A stretch of 8,915 bases of DNA, taken from NCBI GenBank assembly GCA_030430835.1, contig JAUIKJ010000102.1, forward strand, positions 1 through 8,915, read 5' to 3'. Position 1 is the first letter of the stretch, and each line of letters begins with the position of its first letter. Position numbers and translations under genes: made by a program. The notes under the pieces are model-generated. The model searched no databases. It saw only the letters and a list, made by a program, of their open reading frames with translations, and had not been told where the DNA came from. This document shows, piece by piece, positions 1 to 6,427 of this stretch. This DNA comes from Candidatus Hydrogenedentota bacterium. Its GTDB lineage: Bacteria; Hydrogenedentota; Hydrogenedentia; Hydrogenedentales; JAEUWI01.

Positions 1-915
1 ATTATCGGCATACTCGCGGCCATCCTCCTGCCCGCGCTGGCGCGTGCCCGGGAAGCGGCACGCCGGGCTTCCTGCCAGAACAACCTCAAACAGTTTGGCC
101 TGGTCTTCAAGATGTATGGCAGCGAGCACAATGGCTACTTCCCGCCACTCGCGCCCTACGGCAGCGTGCGCGCGGACACGCGATCCAGCCCGCTGTGGAG
201 TGCGCCGTCCGCCCGTGCGATTCACCCGGAATACCTCGCTGATCTTGGTGTCGCGCTCTGTCCGTCGGATGCACAGAGCGATCCCGGCTGGGTCAGTGTG
301 TTGCCGCGTGTGCCCGACGACGGGGGAAACTTCGATACGTGGCGGGCAGCGGCGGAGGCCTTGGGGGACACGCAATCCGTTGATTACTTCATCGCCGCCG
401 AACTTGGACGATCCTATGCCTACAAGGGCTACATGACGACGAACATCGCCGAATACTACGGCATGTGGGGCGGCACCGCCATCAACGAAATCCTGGGGAG
501 TACCACGATCCAGGGCGTCGGCGATGTGCACTTGAAGAACTACCAGCAGGACATCAACCTGAATGAGGGGGACTGGCCGCCGTGGGTGCCCGCGGCACCG
601 GTGGCCACAGGCCTCGGTGGGTCCGACACGCTCTATCGAATCCGCGAGGGAATTGAGCGTTTTCTCATCACCGACATCAACAATCCGGCCGCCGGCGCGA
701 AGGCGCAGAGCGAGGCGCCGGTCTTGTGGGACACCTTCGGCAGTTCCGAGTTCGGCGACAATGCCGCGGGTACGGTGGTGTTCAATCACCTGCCCGGCGG
801 TTGCAACGTGCTCTACATGGATGGCCACGTGCAGTTTATCCGCTATCCCGGCGAATTTCCTATTACGGACGAAGAACAGGTGGTCAAGGAAAACAGCCAC
901 TATGGACTCGGCTGA
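1..915 (+). CDS. Prepilin-type (type II pseudopilin/DUF1559-like) protein, 5' end missing
   Basis: The frame is open from base 1 to the TGA at 913-915 (304 codons), so the start lies outside the window. The first residues, IIGILAAILLPALARARE, match the second half of a type IV pilin/pseudopilin N-terminal helix, normally preceded by GFTLIELLVVIA and a prepilin peptidase site. About 15-25 residues are probably missing. Further family marks are 'CPSDA' at about residue 87, 'GIERFLITDINNPA' at about 217-230, and near the end H263 and D274 in 'HLPGGCNVLYMDGHV'. The last is a one-residue-longer form of the H-x9-DG motif of these proteins. Such proteins occur in many copies in Planctomycetota, Lentisphaerota and Hydrogenedentota genomes. 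They are presumed to be exported and anchored by the N-terminal helix, but their function is mostly unknown. The gene overlaps the next one by 14 bases. The family call is firm and the role is not known. Confidence 0.9.
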   Translation: MIGILAAILLPALARAREAARRASCQNNLKQFGLVFKMYGSEHNGYFPPLAPYGSVRADTRSSPLWSAPSARAIHPEYLADLGVALCPSDAQSDPGWVSVLPRVPDDGGNFDTWRAAAEALGDTQSVDYFIAAELGRSYAYKGYMTTNIAEYYGMWGGTAINEILGSTTIQGVGDVHLKNYQQDINLNEGDWPPWVPAAPVATGLGGSDTLYRIREGIERFLITDINNPAAGAKAQSEAPVLWDTFGSSEFGDNAAGTVVFNHLPGGCNVLYMDGHVQFIRYPGEFPITDEEQVVKENSHYGLG

Positions 916-1342
916 AGACCCTACCGCCATCTCCCATGTGCAGGAGGCCGTGCTCTACGTTGCGGACCTCGACCGCAGCGCGGCGTTCTACACCGCAGTA
1001 CTCGGATTGCCGCAGACCTACGCGATTGACGAAGCGCGCTTTATGCAGACCGGCACGGACTCGACACTGATCCTCTTCAGGGTGCAGGAGATTGAGGCGC
1101 GGGACAGTCCAATCCCTTCCCACGGCGCGACAGGCCCGGCGCACGTTTGCTTCGGCGTTGCTCCGGAGGCCATGGATGCGTGGCGGGCGCGGCTAGGTGA
1201 ACATGGCGTCGCCATCGAGCACGAACACGACTGGCCGCTGGGCACGCATTCGATTTACTTCCGTGATCCGGACGGGCACAGTGTGGAGTTGATGGACAAC
1301 ACGCACTACCGGAAAGTGTGGGCGCGGCTGCGGGAGAGGTAG
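902..1342 (+). CDS. VOC-superfamily (glyoxalase/bleomycin-resistance fold) protein
   Basis: A 146-residue protein with the two beta-alpha-beta-beta-beta halves of the vicinal oxygen chelate fold. The first half holds 'LYVADLDRSAAFYTAVLGL' (about 18-36). The second half starts at 'GPAHVCFGV' (78-86) and ends 'IYFRDPDGHSVELMD' (118-132). Probable metal ligands are H81 and E129. The first-half position usually filled by histidine aligns with E15, although H12 is close by. The family includes glyoxalase I, dioxygenases and resistance proteins; the substrate here cannot be told from sequence. The ATG at 902 overlaps the end of the prepilin-like gene in another frame, which suggests translational coupling. 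No better in-frame start exists, because residues upstream in this frame do not continue the fold. The call to superfamily level is firm; anything more specific would be a guess. Confidence 0.88.
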   Translation: MDSAEDPTAISHVQEAVLYVADLDRSAAFYTAVLGLPQTYAIDEARFMQTGTDSTLILFRVQEIEARDSPIPSHGATGPAHVCFGVAPEAMDAWRARLGEHGVAIEHEHDWPLGTHSIYFRDPDGHSVELMDNTHYRKVWARLRER

Positions 1343-1343
1343 A

Positions 1344-1376
1344 CCTTCGTGCAACGCCGTCAATGGAAGACGAAGG
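1344..1376 (+). terminator. Hairpin just after the VOC gene, possible weak terminator
   Basis: Two bases after the VOC stop codon, CCTTCGT (1344-1350) and ACGAAGG (1370-1376) form a perfect 7-bp inverted repeat with a 19-base loop. No T-run follows, so it is at best a non-canonical or Rho-assisted terminator for the plus-strand pair of genes. Confidence 0.3.
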
Positions 1377-1432
1377 CTGAATGACGGGATCTTCATGAAC
1401 CCTCCAATCGTGTCTGTCGAAGCGAAGCTATT

Positions 1433-1529
1433 CAACGCCAACGGCGTTGTGCCGCAAAGCCCAGGGTTGGCGACCAGCGGGAGCCTACCCTGGGTAACCA
1501 CCCGCGGCGTTTCAACCCTGAAAGGGTTG
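1433..1529. repeat. Three-hairpin palindromic cassette, probable dispersed intergenic repeat
   Basis: Three perfect inverted repeats stand in a row in the convergent intergenic region. The first is CAACGCC/GGCGTTG (1433-1439 with 1443-1449, loop AAC). The second is CCCAGGGT/ACCCTGGG (1460-1467 with 1487-1494), with an inner GGC/GCC pairing at 1469-1471 and 1483-1485. The third is CAACCCT/AGGGTTG (1513-1519 with 1523-1529, loop GAA). The outer arms resemble each other (CAACGCC and CAACCCT). The layout, with 'CAACCCTGAAAGGGTTG' at one end, resembles multi-copy intergenic palindromic elements I recall from planctomycete and verrucomicrobial genomes; this recollection is unchecked. Only one copy is in the window. 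It could also act as a two-way transcription terminator between the VOC gene and bioB. The frame open across it on the plus strand looks non-coding. Confidence 0.6.
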
Positions 1530-1533
1530 CGCT

Positions 1534-2505
1534 CTATACCGGCGCCGCCATCGACGCCATCCCCAAGCGCTCGAACAGGGCGGTGTCCCGGTCTTCCCCG
1601 GGGTTGGGGGTGGTGAGGAGCTTGTCGCCGGCGAAGATGGAATTCGCGCCCGCCATGAAACAGAGCGCCTGCGCCTCGTCGCTCAGTTCCAGGCGCCCGG
1701 CGCTGAGGCGCACCATGCTCTTCGGCATGGCGATGCGCGCCGTGGCGATCATGCGCACGAGCTCGATGGGGTCGACCGGGGGACGTTCGCCGAGGGGCGT
1801 GCCCTCGACCGGCACCAGCGCGTTCACGGGCACACTTTCCGGGTGCGGGTCTTGCGCGGCGAGTACCGCCAGCATGCCCATCCGGTCGCCGATGCCTTCG
1901 CCCATGCCGATGATGCCGCCGGAGCAAACGGTGACGCCGGCCTTGCGAACGTGGCCGATGGTGCGCAGGCGGTCTTCATAGGTTCGCGTGCTGATGATCT
2001 CGCCGTAGTATTCCGGGCTGGTGTCGAGGTTGTGGTTGTAGGCGGTCAGCCCCGCTTCGCCGAGGCGAGCGGCCTGGTCTTCGGTCAGCATGCCCAGCGT
2101 GCAACAGGCCTCCAGACCGAGTTCGCGCACGCCGCGGACCATGTCGAGCACACGGTCGAACTGTTCGCCATCGCGCACTTCACGCCAGGCCGCGCCCATG
2201 CAGAAGCGGGTCGAGCCTTCGGCCTTCGCCTGCCGTGCCGCTTCCAGCACCGGGGCCAGATCGAGCAGCCCCTCGCGGTCGACGCCGGTGTCGTAGTGCG
2301 CGCTCTGCGGGCAATAGCCGCAGTCTTCCGGGCAGCCGCCGGTCTTGATGCTGAGCAGCGTGCAGCGCTGCACGGTGGCCGGGTCATGGTGCTGCCGGTG
2401 TATCGACTGCGCTTGGAAGAGTAATTCGGTCAGCGGCAGATCGTGTATTGCGCGCAAGGTCTCCGCGGTCCAGTCATGCCGGATTTCGCCCTGGGTGTGT
2501 GTCAT
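1534..2505 (-). CDS. bioB: Biotin synthase
   Basis: BioB is a radical-SAM enzyme that inserts sulfur into dethiobiotin to make biotin. The 323-residue protein has the usual family length. The [4Fe-4S]/SAM cysteines are C58, C62 and C65 in 'GGCPEDCGYCPQSAHY'. The [2Fe-2S] ligands expected from the E. coli enzyme appear as C102 ('FCMGAAWR'), C134 ('EACCTLGML'), C194 ('VCSGGIIGMGE') and R266 ('VRLSAGR'). The 'YNHNLDTS' block is at 156-163. All key residues are present, so the enzyme should be active. The ATG at 2505 lies 9 bases after the bioA stop. An AGGA at 2513-2516, overlapping that stop codon, stands 7 bases from the ATG, which indicates translation coupled to bioA. The TAG stop lies 4 bases from the last arm of the three-hairpin cassette. 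Confidence 0.98.
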   Translation of the reverse strand: MTHTQGEIRHDWTAETLRAIHDLPLTELLFQAQSIHRQHHDPATVQRCTLLSIKTGGCPEDCGYCPQSAHYDTGVDREGLLDLAPVLEAARQAKAEGSTRFCMGAAWREVRDGEQFDRVLDMVRGVRELGLEACCTLGMLTEDQAARLGEAGLTAYNHNLDTSPEYYGEIISTRTYEDRLRTIGHVRKAGVTVCSGGIIGMGEGIGDRMGMLAVLAAQDPHPESVPVNALVPVEGTPLGERPPVDPIELVRMIATARIAMPKSMVRLSAGRLELSDEAQALCFMAGANSIFAGDKLLTTPNPGEDRDTALFERLGMASMAAPV

Positions 2506-2514
2506 GGATGGGTC

Positions 2515-3849
2515 CTACTTCGCCACCGCGGCGGGTGTACACGCTTCGATTGATTCGTGGAATATGTTCAACATCCGGTCCAGTTCCGGCGTCGTCGCCG
2601 TCAGGGGGGGCCAGAGATAGAGGGAGGTGCCCAGGGGGCGCAGGAAGAGTCCGCGCTCCCGCGCGGCCAGCGTGATTTCGCGGGCGAGCGGCGCGCCGCC
2701 CGCATCCTCGCGGATCGCGCACATGCCGATCATGCCCAGCGTCTTCTGGTAGGCGACGCTATCCATCGCGCCCACCGCCGTGAAGGCGTCCGCGATACGC
2801 GCCTCGTGTGGCGCGCAGGACGCGGGGAGATCCAGTTCGGCGAACACATCCAGCGCGGCAATGGCCGCGGCGGCCGTGATGGGGTTGCCGCAGAAGGTGT
2901 GGCCGTCCCAGAATACGCGCTTGTCGTCGCCCTCGCCGCGGAAGGCGTCGTAGATCTTGTCGCGCGCGATGGTGGCGCTCATCGGCAGGTAGCCGCCGGT
3001 CAGGGCCTTGCCGAGACAGAGGAAGTCCGGCACGATGCCGGCGGTCTCGCAGGCGAACATCTTGCCCGTACGCGCGAAGCCGACCGCAATCTCGTCCGCG
3101 ATGATCAAAATATCCAGTTCGTCGCACAGCGCGCGGAGACGGCGCAGGTAGTCCGCGGGGTAGATCCAGATGCCCGCCGCGCCCTGTACGCGGGGTTCGA
3201 TGATGACCGCAGCAATCTCCTTCGCCTGCGCCCGCAGCAGTTGCTCCATGGCCGCAAAGGCGTCGTCGCAATGCCGGGCCTCGGCCTCCGGATCGTTGCC
3301 GGGGTAGTGGGGGGAAGGCGCGCGCAGCGCGGGGCGGACCACGTGCTCGAAGGGTTCATGGAACCATTCGACGAAGCCCGCGCCCATCGCGCCGAGGGTA
3401 TCGCCGTGGTAGGCCTGCTCCAGCGAGACGAAGCGCGTGCGCTCGGGCTGGCCCACGTTGCGCCAATACTGCACGGCCATCTTCAACGCGGCCTCGGTCG
3501 CGCTGGATCCATCGGAGGCGAAGTAGACCCGGTTCAGGTCCCCGGGGGCAATCTGTGAGAGGCGCTCGGCCAACTGGATCGCACGCGGATGGCTCATATT
3601 GCCGAGGATGCTGTGCTGCAGGTCGCCCGCCTGTTCGCGGATGGCCTCGACGATGCGTGGATGGCCGTGCCCGAGGGACACACACCACCAGGAGCTGATG
3701 CCGTCGAGCAGTTCGCCGCCGCCGTCTTCGAAGAGGTAAACGCCTTCCGCACTGTCGATACAGAGGTACGGCTCCCGCTCAAAGGTGGTTGCGTCGGTGT
3801 AAGGGTGCCAAAGATGGCGCAAGTCGGTGTCGCGTAGTGGGAAAGACAT
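2515..3849 (-). CDS. bioA: Adenosylmethionine-8-amino-7-oxononanoate (DAPA) aminotransferase
   Basis: BioA moves an amino group, in classical enzymes from S-adenosylmethionine, to KAPA (8-amino-7-oxononanoate) to give DAPA. It is a PLP enzyme of the class-III aminotransferase family in the cytosol. From the chosen start the protein has 444 residues. Visible marks are 'RHLWHPYT' (11-18, with Y17 matching the substrate-binding tyrosine of E. coli BioA), 'SSWWCV' (52-57), 'YHGDT' (147-151), 'ADEIAVGFARTGKMF' (251-265, D252 for the PLP ring nitrogen), 'LCLGKALTGG' (277-286, K281 as the Schiff-base lysine) and 'LRPLG' with R404. Ten residues before RHLWHPYT equals the E. coli enzyme, so the ATG at 3849 is preferred over the in-frame ATG at 3891, which would add 14 unrelated residues. 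No strong ribosome site is visible before either. It lies 45 bases after bioD. Confidence 0.97.
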   Translation of the reverse strand: MSFPLRDTDLRHLWHPYTDATTFEREPYLCIDSAEGVYLFEDGGGELLDGISSWWCVSLGHGHPRIVEAIREQAGDLQHSILGNMSHPRAIQLAERLSQIAPGDLNRVYFASDGSSATEAALKMAVQYWRNVGQPERTRFVSLEQAYHGDTLGAMGAGFVEWFHEPFEHVVRPALRAPSPHYPGNDPEAEARHCDDAFAAMEQLLRAQAKEIAAVIIEPRVQGAAGIWIYPADYLRRLRALCDELDILIIADEIAVGFARTGKMFACETAGIVPDFLCLGKALTGGYLPMSATIARDKIYDAFRGEGDDKRVFWDGHTFCGNPITAAAAIAALDVFAELDLPASCAPHEARIADAFTAVGAMDSVAYQKTLGMIGMCAIREDAGGAPLAREITLAARERGLFLRPLGTSLYLWPPLTATTPELDRMLNIFHESIEACTPAAVAK

Positions 3850-3894
3850 GCGGGAATTTTGGCATGCGCTCGCCCGCACAAGCAAAACCATGCC

Positions 3895-4611
3895 CTATTG
3901 GAAACTCCGCCGCAGGGTGTCGAAGCCGGTCATCCCGGCCGCGAAGGCATTCCAGTCCAGGCCATTCTCCCCGCCAATCCAGGGGATCCGCCCCAGGATG
4001 GGGACCTCGCCGAAGGCAGCGATGGTCCGGGGATTGTCTTCGTGGATCTGTCGATCGGCATGGGGATCCGTAGCACTGAGTACAACCCCGGCCACGTCAA
4101 GATCCGCGGCACGTAGCGCCGCAATACTGAGCAGCGTGTGGTTGATGGTGCCCAGGCCCGCCGTGGCGACAAGGAGTACGGGCAAGCGCAGCGCCCGCAT
4201 CAGGTCGCGCATCGTGTGGGTGTCGTCGAGAGGGACTAGAATTCCACCCGCCCCCTCGACCAACACGGCTTCGTGGCGCGACGCAAGCGCGCCGTAGGCC
4301 TCCTCGATTGCGGCTATCTCCGGATATTGGCCGGTCGCTGCGCCCGCAAGGTGGGGCGAGCAGGCGGGCGCATAGCAATAGGGAGACATCCAGGGGGCTT
4401 CGTCGACCGGTGGTTGATAGGCGGCCGCGGCCCAATGGGCTTCCAGATCGGGCACCCGCCAACCCTTCCCGGCGGGCGTGCACCCCGTCTGCACCGGCTT
4501 CATCGATACCGCATCAAGGTCGGCGGCGCGCAGCATGCGCAGCAGTCCGGCGGTGACTACAGTCTTGCCGACGTCCGTGCCGGTACCGGTGACAAAGAGG
4601 CCCTTGCCCAT
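3895..4611 (-). CDS. bioD: ATP-dependent dethiobiotin synthetase
   Basis: BioD uses ATP, Mg2+ and CO2 to close the ureido ring of DAPA, giving dethiobiotin. It is a cytosolic P-loop enzyme related to the Mrp/MinD and CobQ families, usually a dimer. The 238-residue protein has the expected length. It shows the P-loop 'GTGTDVGKT' (9-17, K16 and T17), 'MKPVQTG' (37-43, K38), 'VEGAGG' (118-123, E119) and 'GLGTINHTLL' (152-161). The ATG at 4611 puts the P-loop at the usual place and has AGGGAG 8 bases upstream. A longer in-frame start at 4668 would add 19 residues not typical of the family. It is the first of the three bio genes and starts 81 bases after the response regulator ends. I see no convincing promoter or BirA-type operator in that gap. 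Confidence 0.97.
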   Translation of the reverse strand: MGKGLFVTGTGTDVGKTVVTAGLLRMLRAADLDAVSMKPVQTGCTPAGKGWRVPDLEAHWAAAAYQPPVDEAPWMSPYCYAPACSPHLAGAATGQYPEIAAIEEAYGALASRHEAVLVEGAGGILVPLDDTHTMRDLMRALRLPVLLVATAGLGTINHTLLSIAALRAADLDVAGVVLSATDPHADRQIHEDNPRTIAAFGEVPILGRIPWIGGENGLDWNAFAAGMTGFDTLRRSFQ

Positions 4612-4692
4612 CGTGTGCGCTCCCTTCGAGATCATGTTCGCGTGGCTGAAGGGGGGCGAGGGTAACACAATCGGCAGCGGACGCGCTGGCGC

Positions 4693-5379
4693 TTACTCGC
4701 GGAAACGGTAGCCGACGCCGCGCACGGTCTCGATCAGTCCACCCGCATCGCCCAACTTCCGGCGCAGGCCGACAATCTGGCCGTCCACCGAGCGGTCCGT
4801 CACGGAATAGTCCTGGCCGTGGACCGCGTCGACGATCTGGTATCGGGTAAAGACCCAACCCGGGCGACGGGCGAGATAGTGAAGAACCTTGAATTCCGTG
4901 TTCGTGAGCGTGACGGGTGCGTCGTCCACGAGTACTTCGTGCCGGCCTGGGTGAATCACGAGATTCTTGATGGTGATCGAGTCGTCCTCACTGGGGACTG
5001 TCTGCTGCTTGCGGCGGAGCACCGCACGCACGCGGGCAAGCAAGACCCGCGGGCTGAAGGGTTTGGTGATGTAGTCATCCGCACCCATCTCCAGCCCGGT
5101 GACGATGTCGGACTCCTCGCCTTTGGCCGTGACCATCACCACCGGGACCGAGGCCGTGGCCGGGGCCGCCTTGAGGCGGCGGCACACTTCAAGCCCGTTG
5201 ATCTTCGGCAGCATCAGGTCGAGTAGCACCAGGTCCGGCGGCTCGGCTGCCGCCATGAGCAGGGCATCTTCACCGGTTTCGGCTTCGCGAATCGCGTAGC
5301 CCTCGCGTGTGAGGTTGTAGCGCACGACTTCGAGAATGTCGCGCTCGTCTTCGACCAGCAGAATCGACTCTTTCGACAT
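4693..5379 (-). CDS. PhoB/OmpR-family two-component response regulator
   Basis: A 228-residue response regulator. The receiver domain (about 4-122) has the acidic pair E10/D11, phosphoacceptor D54 in 'LVLLDLMLPKINGLE', T84 and K106 in 'DDYITKPFSPRVLLARV'. A linker (about 124-135) leads to an OmpR/PhoB winged helix (about 137-228) with 'TEFKVLHYLARRPG', 'DRSVDGQIVGLRRKLG' and the closing 'IETVRGVGYRF'. D54, T84 and K106 lie at or within one residue of the PhoB positions, and similarity is to the PhoB side of the family. No histidine kinase follows, so it may be an orphan or its partner may lie elsewhere; the regulated genes are unknown. The ATG at 5379 has an AGGA about 10 bases upstream and gives the standard N-terminus 'ESILLVEDERD'. 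A TACTAT that could be a -10 box lies at 5411-5416 but has no good -35. bioD lies 81 bases downstream on the same strand. Confidence 0.93.
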   Translation of the reverse strand: MSKESILLVEDERDILEVVRYNLTREGYAIREAETGEDALLMAAAEPPDLVLLDLMLPKINGLEVCRRLKAAPATASVPVVMVTAKGEESDIVTGLEMGADDYITKPFSPRVLLARVRAVLRRKQQTVPSEDDSITIKNLVIHPGRHEVLVDDAPVTLTNTEFKVLHYLARRPGWVFTRYQIVDAVHGQDYSVTDRSVDGQIVGLRRKLGDAGGLIETVRGVGYRFRE

Positions 5380-5440
5380 GATTCGGGCATCCTGTTGGGT
5401 GGGAACCCGGATAGTATCGTAGAGCTTTGTTAGCGGCCCG

Positions 5441-6304
5441 TTAAAGTGCCCGGCGCGGCGCCGTGAAGAATTGCTTCCATTCCACGCTGAGCGCCGTGCC
5501 CTCGAAGTCGAACTCCTGTTCCAGGAAGAAGTTGCGGCCATAGTTAATGGCGAGGCCGCCGTCCTTCGTGATCGGCACATCGAGCCCCAGGTGCAGATTG
5601 AAACTCGTAATGAACCAGTCATCTTCCAGGGTTACGGCCAGGTTCGGAAGAACCGGCACACCCAGTTTGACCTTTGCCTCAAACCAGGCCTTCGTCACCG
5701 TCATGCTGCCGCCGATGTAGGGCCGCGTCCCCTTGACCCGATCCCAGAACCCGTCGTAGGGCCGCTGTTCCGCCATCTTGAATGGGAAGTAGTCGAAGCC
5801 GGCACCGAAGAACCAGGCGCCACGCGTGATGGAAAAGTCCGTGTGCAGCGGCACCAGCAGCCAGGTCATGTCCTCCGCCTCCGTACGCACCGTTCCCCAC
5901 GCGACACCGGCCTGCGCGGCAAAGGACCAGCGATCATTGATTTTGTAGCCAAACCCGATCTGCGGCTGCCACAAAAGGTGGGCGTCGCGGTAGTCGCTTA
6001 CCGTGGTGACATCGTCGAACCCCGGTGCCAGGGCGCGCACCACCACGTTGAAAATGTCGATCAACTCCTCCGACTCGAGCTTGGGGTAGGCGTTGATCAG
6101 CCCAGCATGGATAAACCAGCGACGTTCGGCCGGGGACTCAGGTGCATAACGAAGGGCCAGTTGGCCGTCCGTCTCGTCGCTCAGGGCCGCTGCCGCGTGC
6201 GCCTGAATCGTCGGTTCGGACGCGGGCGGCGCAGTGGCCGCAGAATCATCGGCCGCGGCGGACAATCCCAAGCCGATCACGGCGATGATTAGAATACGAA
6301 ACAA
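5441..6304 (-). CDS. Secreted protein, predicted outer-membrane beta-barrel, function unknown
   Basis: A 287-residue protein I cannot assign to a named family. With TTG at 6304 as the start, it begins with a clean signal peptide: MFR, then a hydrophobic stretch 'ILIIAVIGLGLSAAA' with probable cleavage near residue 18. A GGAG lies 8 bases before the TTG. The in-frame ATG at 6394 would add 30 residues that look like translated leader, so TTG is preferred. Residues 20-45 are Ala/Pro-rich and low complexity. From about 113 on there are alternating, aromatic-rich strands ('PQIGFGYKINDRWSFAAQAG', 'GAWFFGAGFDYFPFKM', 'FNLHLGLDVPI', 'GGLAINYGRNFF', 'ALSVEWKQFF'), typical of an outer-membrane barrel of perhaps 8-12 strands. 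The last residue is Leu rather than the usual aromatic, although 'WKQFF' lies near the end. A candidate promoter lies upstream. The response regulator starts 61 bases downstream. Confidence 0.8.
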   Translation of the reverse strand: MFRILIIAVIGLGLSAAADDSAATAPPASEPTIQAHAAAALSDETDGQLALRYAPESPAERRWFIHAGLINAYPKLESEELIDIFNVVVRALAPGFDDVTTVSDYRDAHLLWQPQIGFGYKINDRWSFAAQAGVAWGTVRTEAEDMTWLLVPLHTDFSITRGAWFFGAGFDYFPFKMAEQRPYDGFWDRVKGTRPYIGGSMTVTKAWFEAKVKLGVPVLPNLAVTLEDDWFITSFNLHLGLDVPITKDGGLAINYGRNFFLEQEFDFEGTALSVEWKQFFTAPRRAL

Positions 6305-6343
6305 GGTGAAAACTCCGGGAAGAAGCGGAAGGCAAGGCGGCAA

Positions 6344-6358
6344 CCGGCCCGGGGCCGG
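6344..6358 (-). other. GC hairpin in the leader of the outer-membrane protein gene
   Basis: CCGGCC and GGCCGG form a 6-bp stem with a 3-base loop, about 40 bases before the TTG start. No T-run follows, so it is not a standard terminator. It may simply be a GC-rich leader structure. Confidence 0.3.
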
Positions 6359-6384
6359 GGGTACTGGAAGCCCTTCCTCGCCAG

Positions 6385-6414
6385 AGAATAGCAAAGCCGC
6401 TCCGCGATTCCCAA
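6385..6414 (-). promoter_or_regulatory. Candidate sigma-70-type promoter for the outer-membrane protein gene
   Basis: On the minus strand TTGGGA (6409-6414) and TATTCT (6385-6390) are separated by 18 bases. The -10 is preceded by TGC, an extended -10 feature. It sits just after the dioxygenase stop codon and would give a leader of about 75 bases. The match is moderate and the consensus for this lineage is unknown. Confidence 0.35.
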
Positions 6415-6427
6415 GCCCATGACCGGA

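Noticed and set aside
1395..1616. Small plus-strand frame (73 codons) between the VOC gene and bioB
   Set aside because: It runs through the palindromic cassette and into the bioB 3' end, so it is most likely a spurious translation of a structured repeat.
2557..3558. Long open frame on the plus strand opposite bioA
   Set aside because: It is antisense to a gene with full BioA motifs, has no recognisable domain, and is expected from third-position GC bias.
4612..4692. Possible BirA-type operator half-site (ATTGTGTTACCC) upstream of bioD
   Set aside because: The required inverted partner half-site at the right distance is absent.
5429..5443. Two GTTA words 11 bases apart upstream of the response regulator, recalling the 11-base period of PhoB boxes
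   Set aside because: Only four bases per repeat agree, and the second overlaps the stop codon of the previous gene, so chance is likely.
5471..6292. Long plus-strand frame opposite the predicted outer-membrane protein gene
   Set aside because: The minus-strand frame has a signal peptide, a ribosome site and barrel-like strands. The plus frame is Arg/Gly/Val-rich with no motif.
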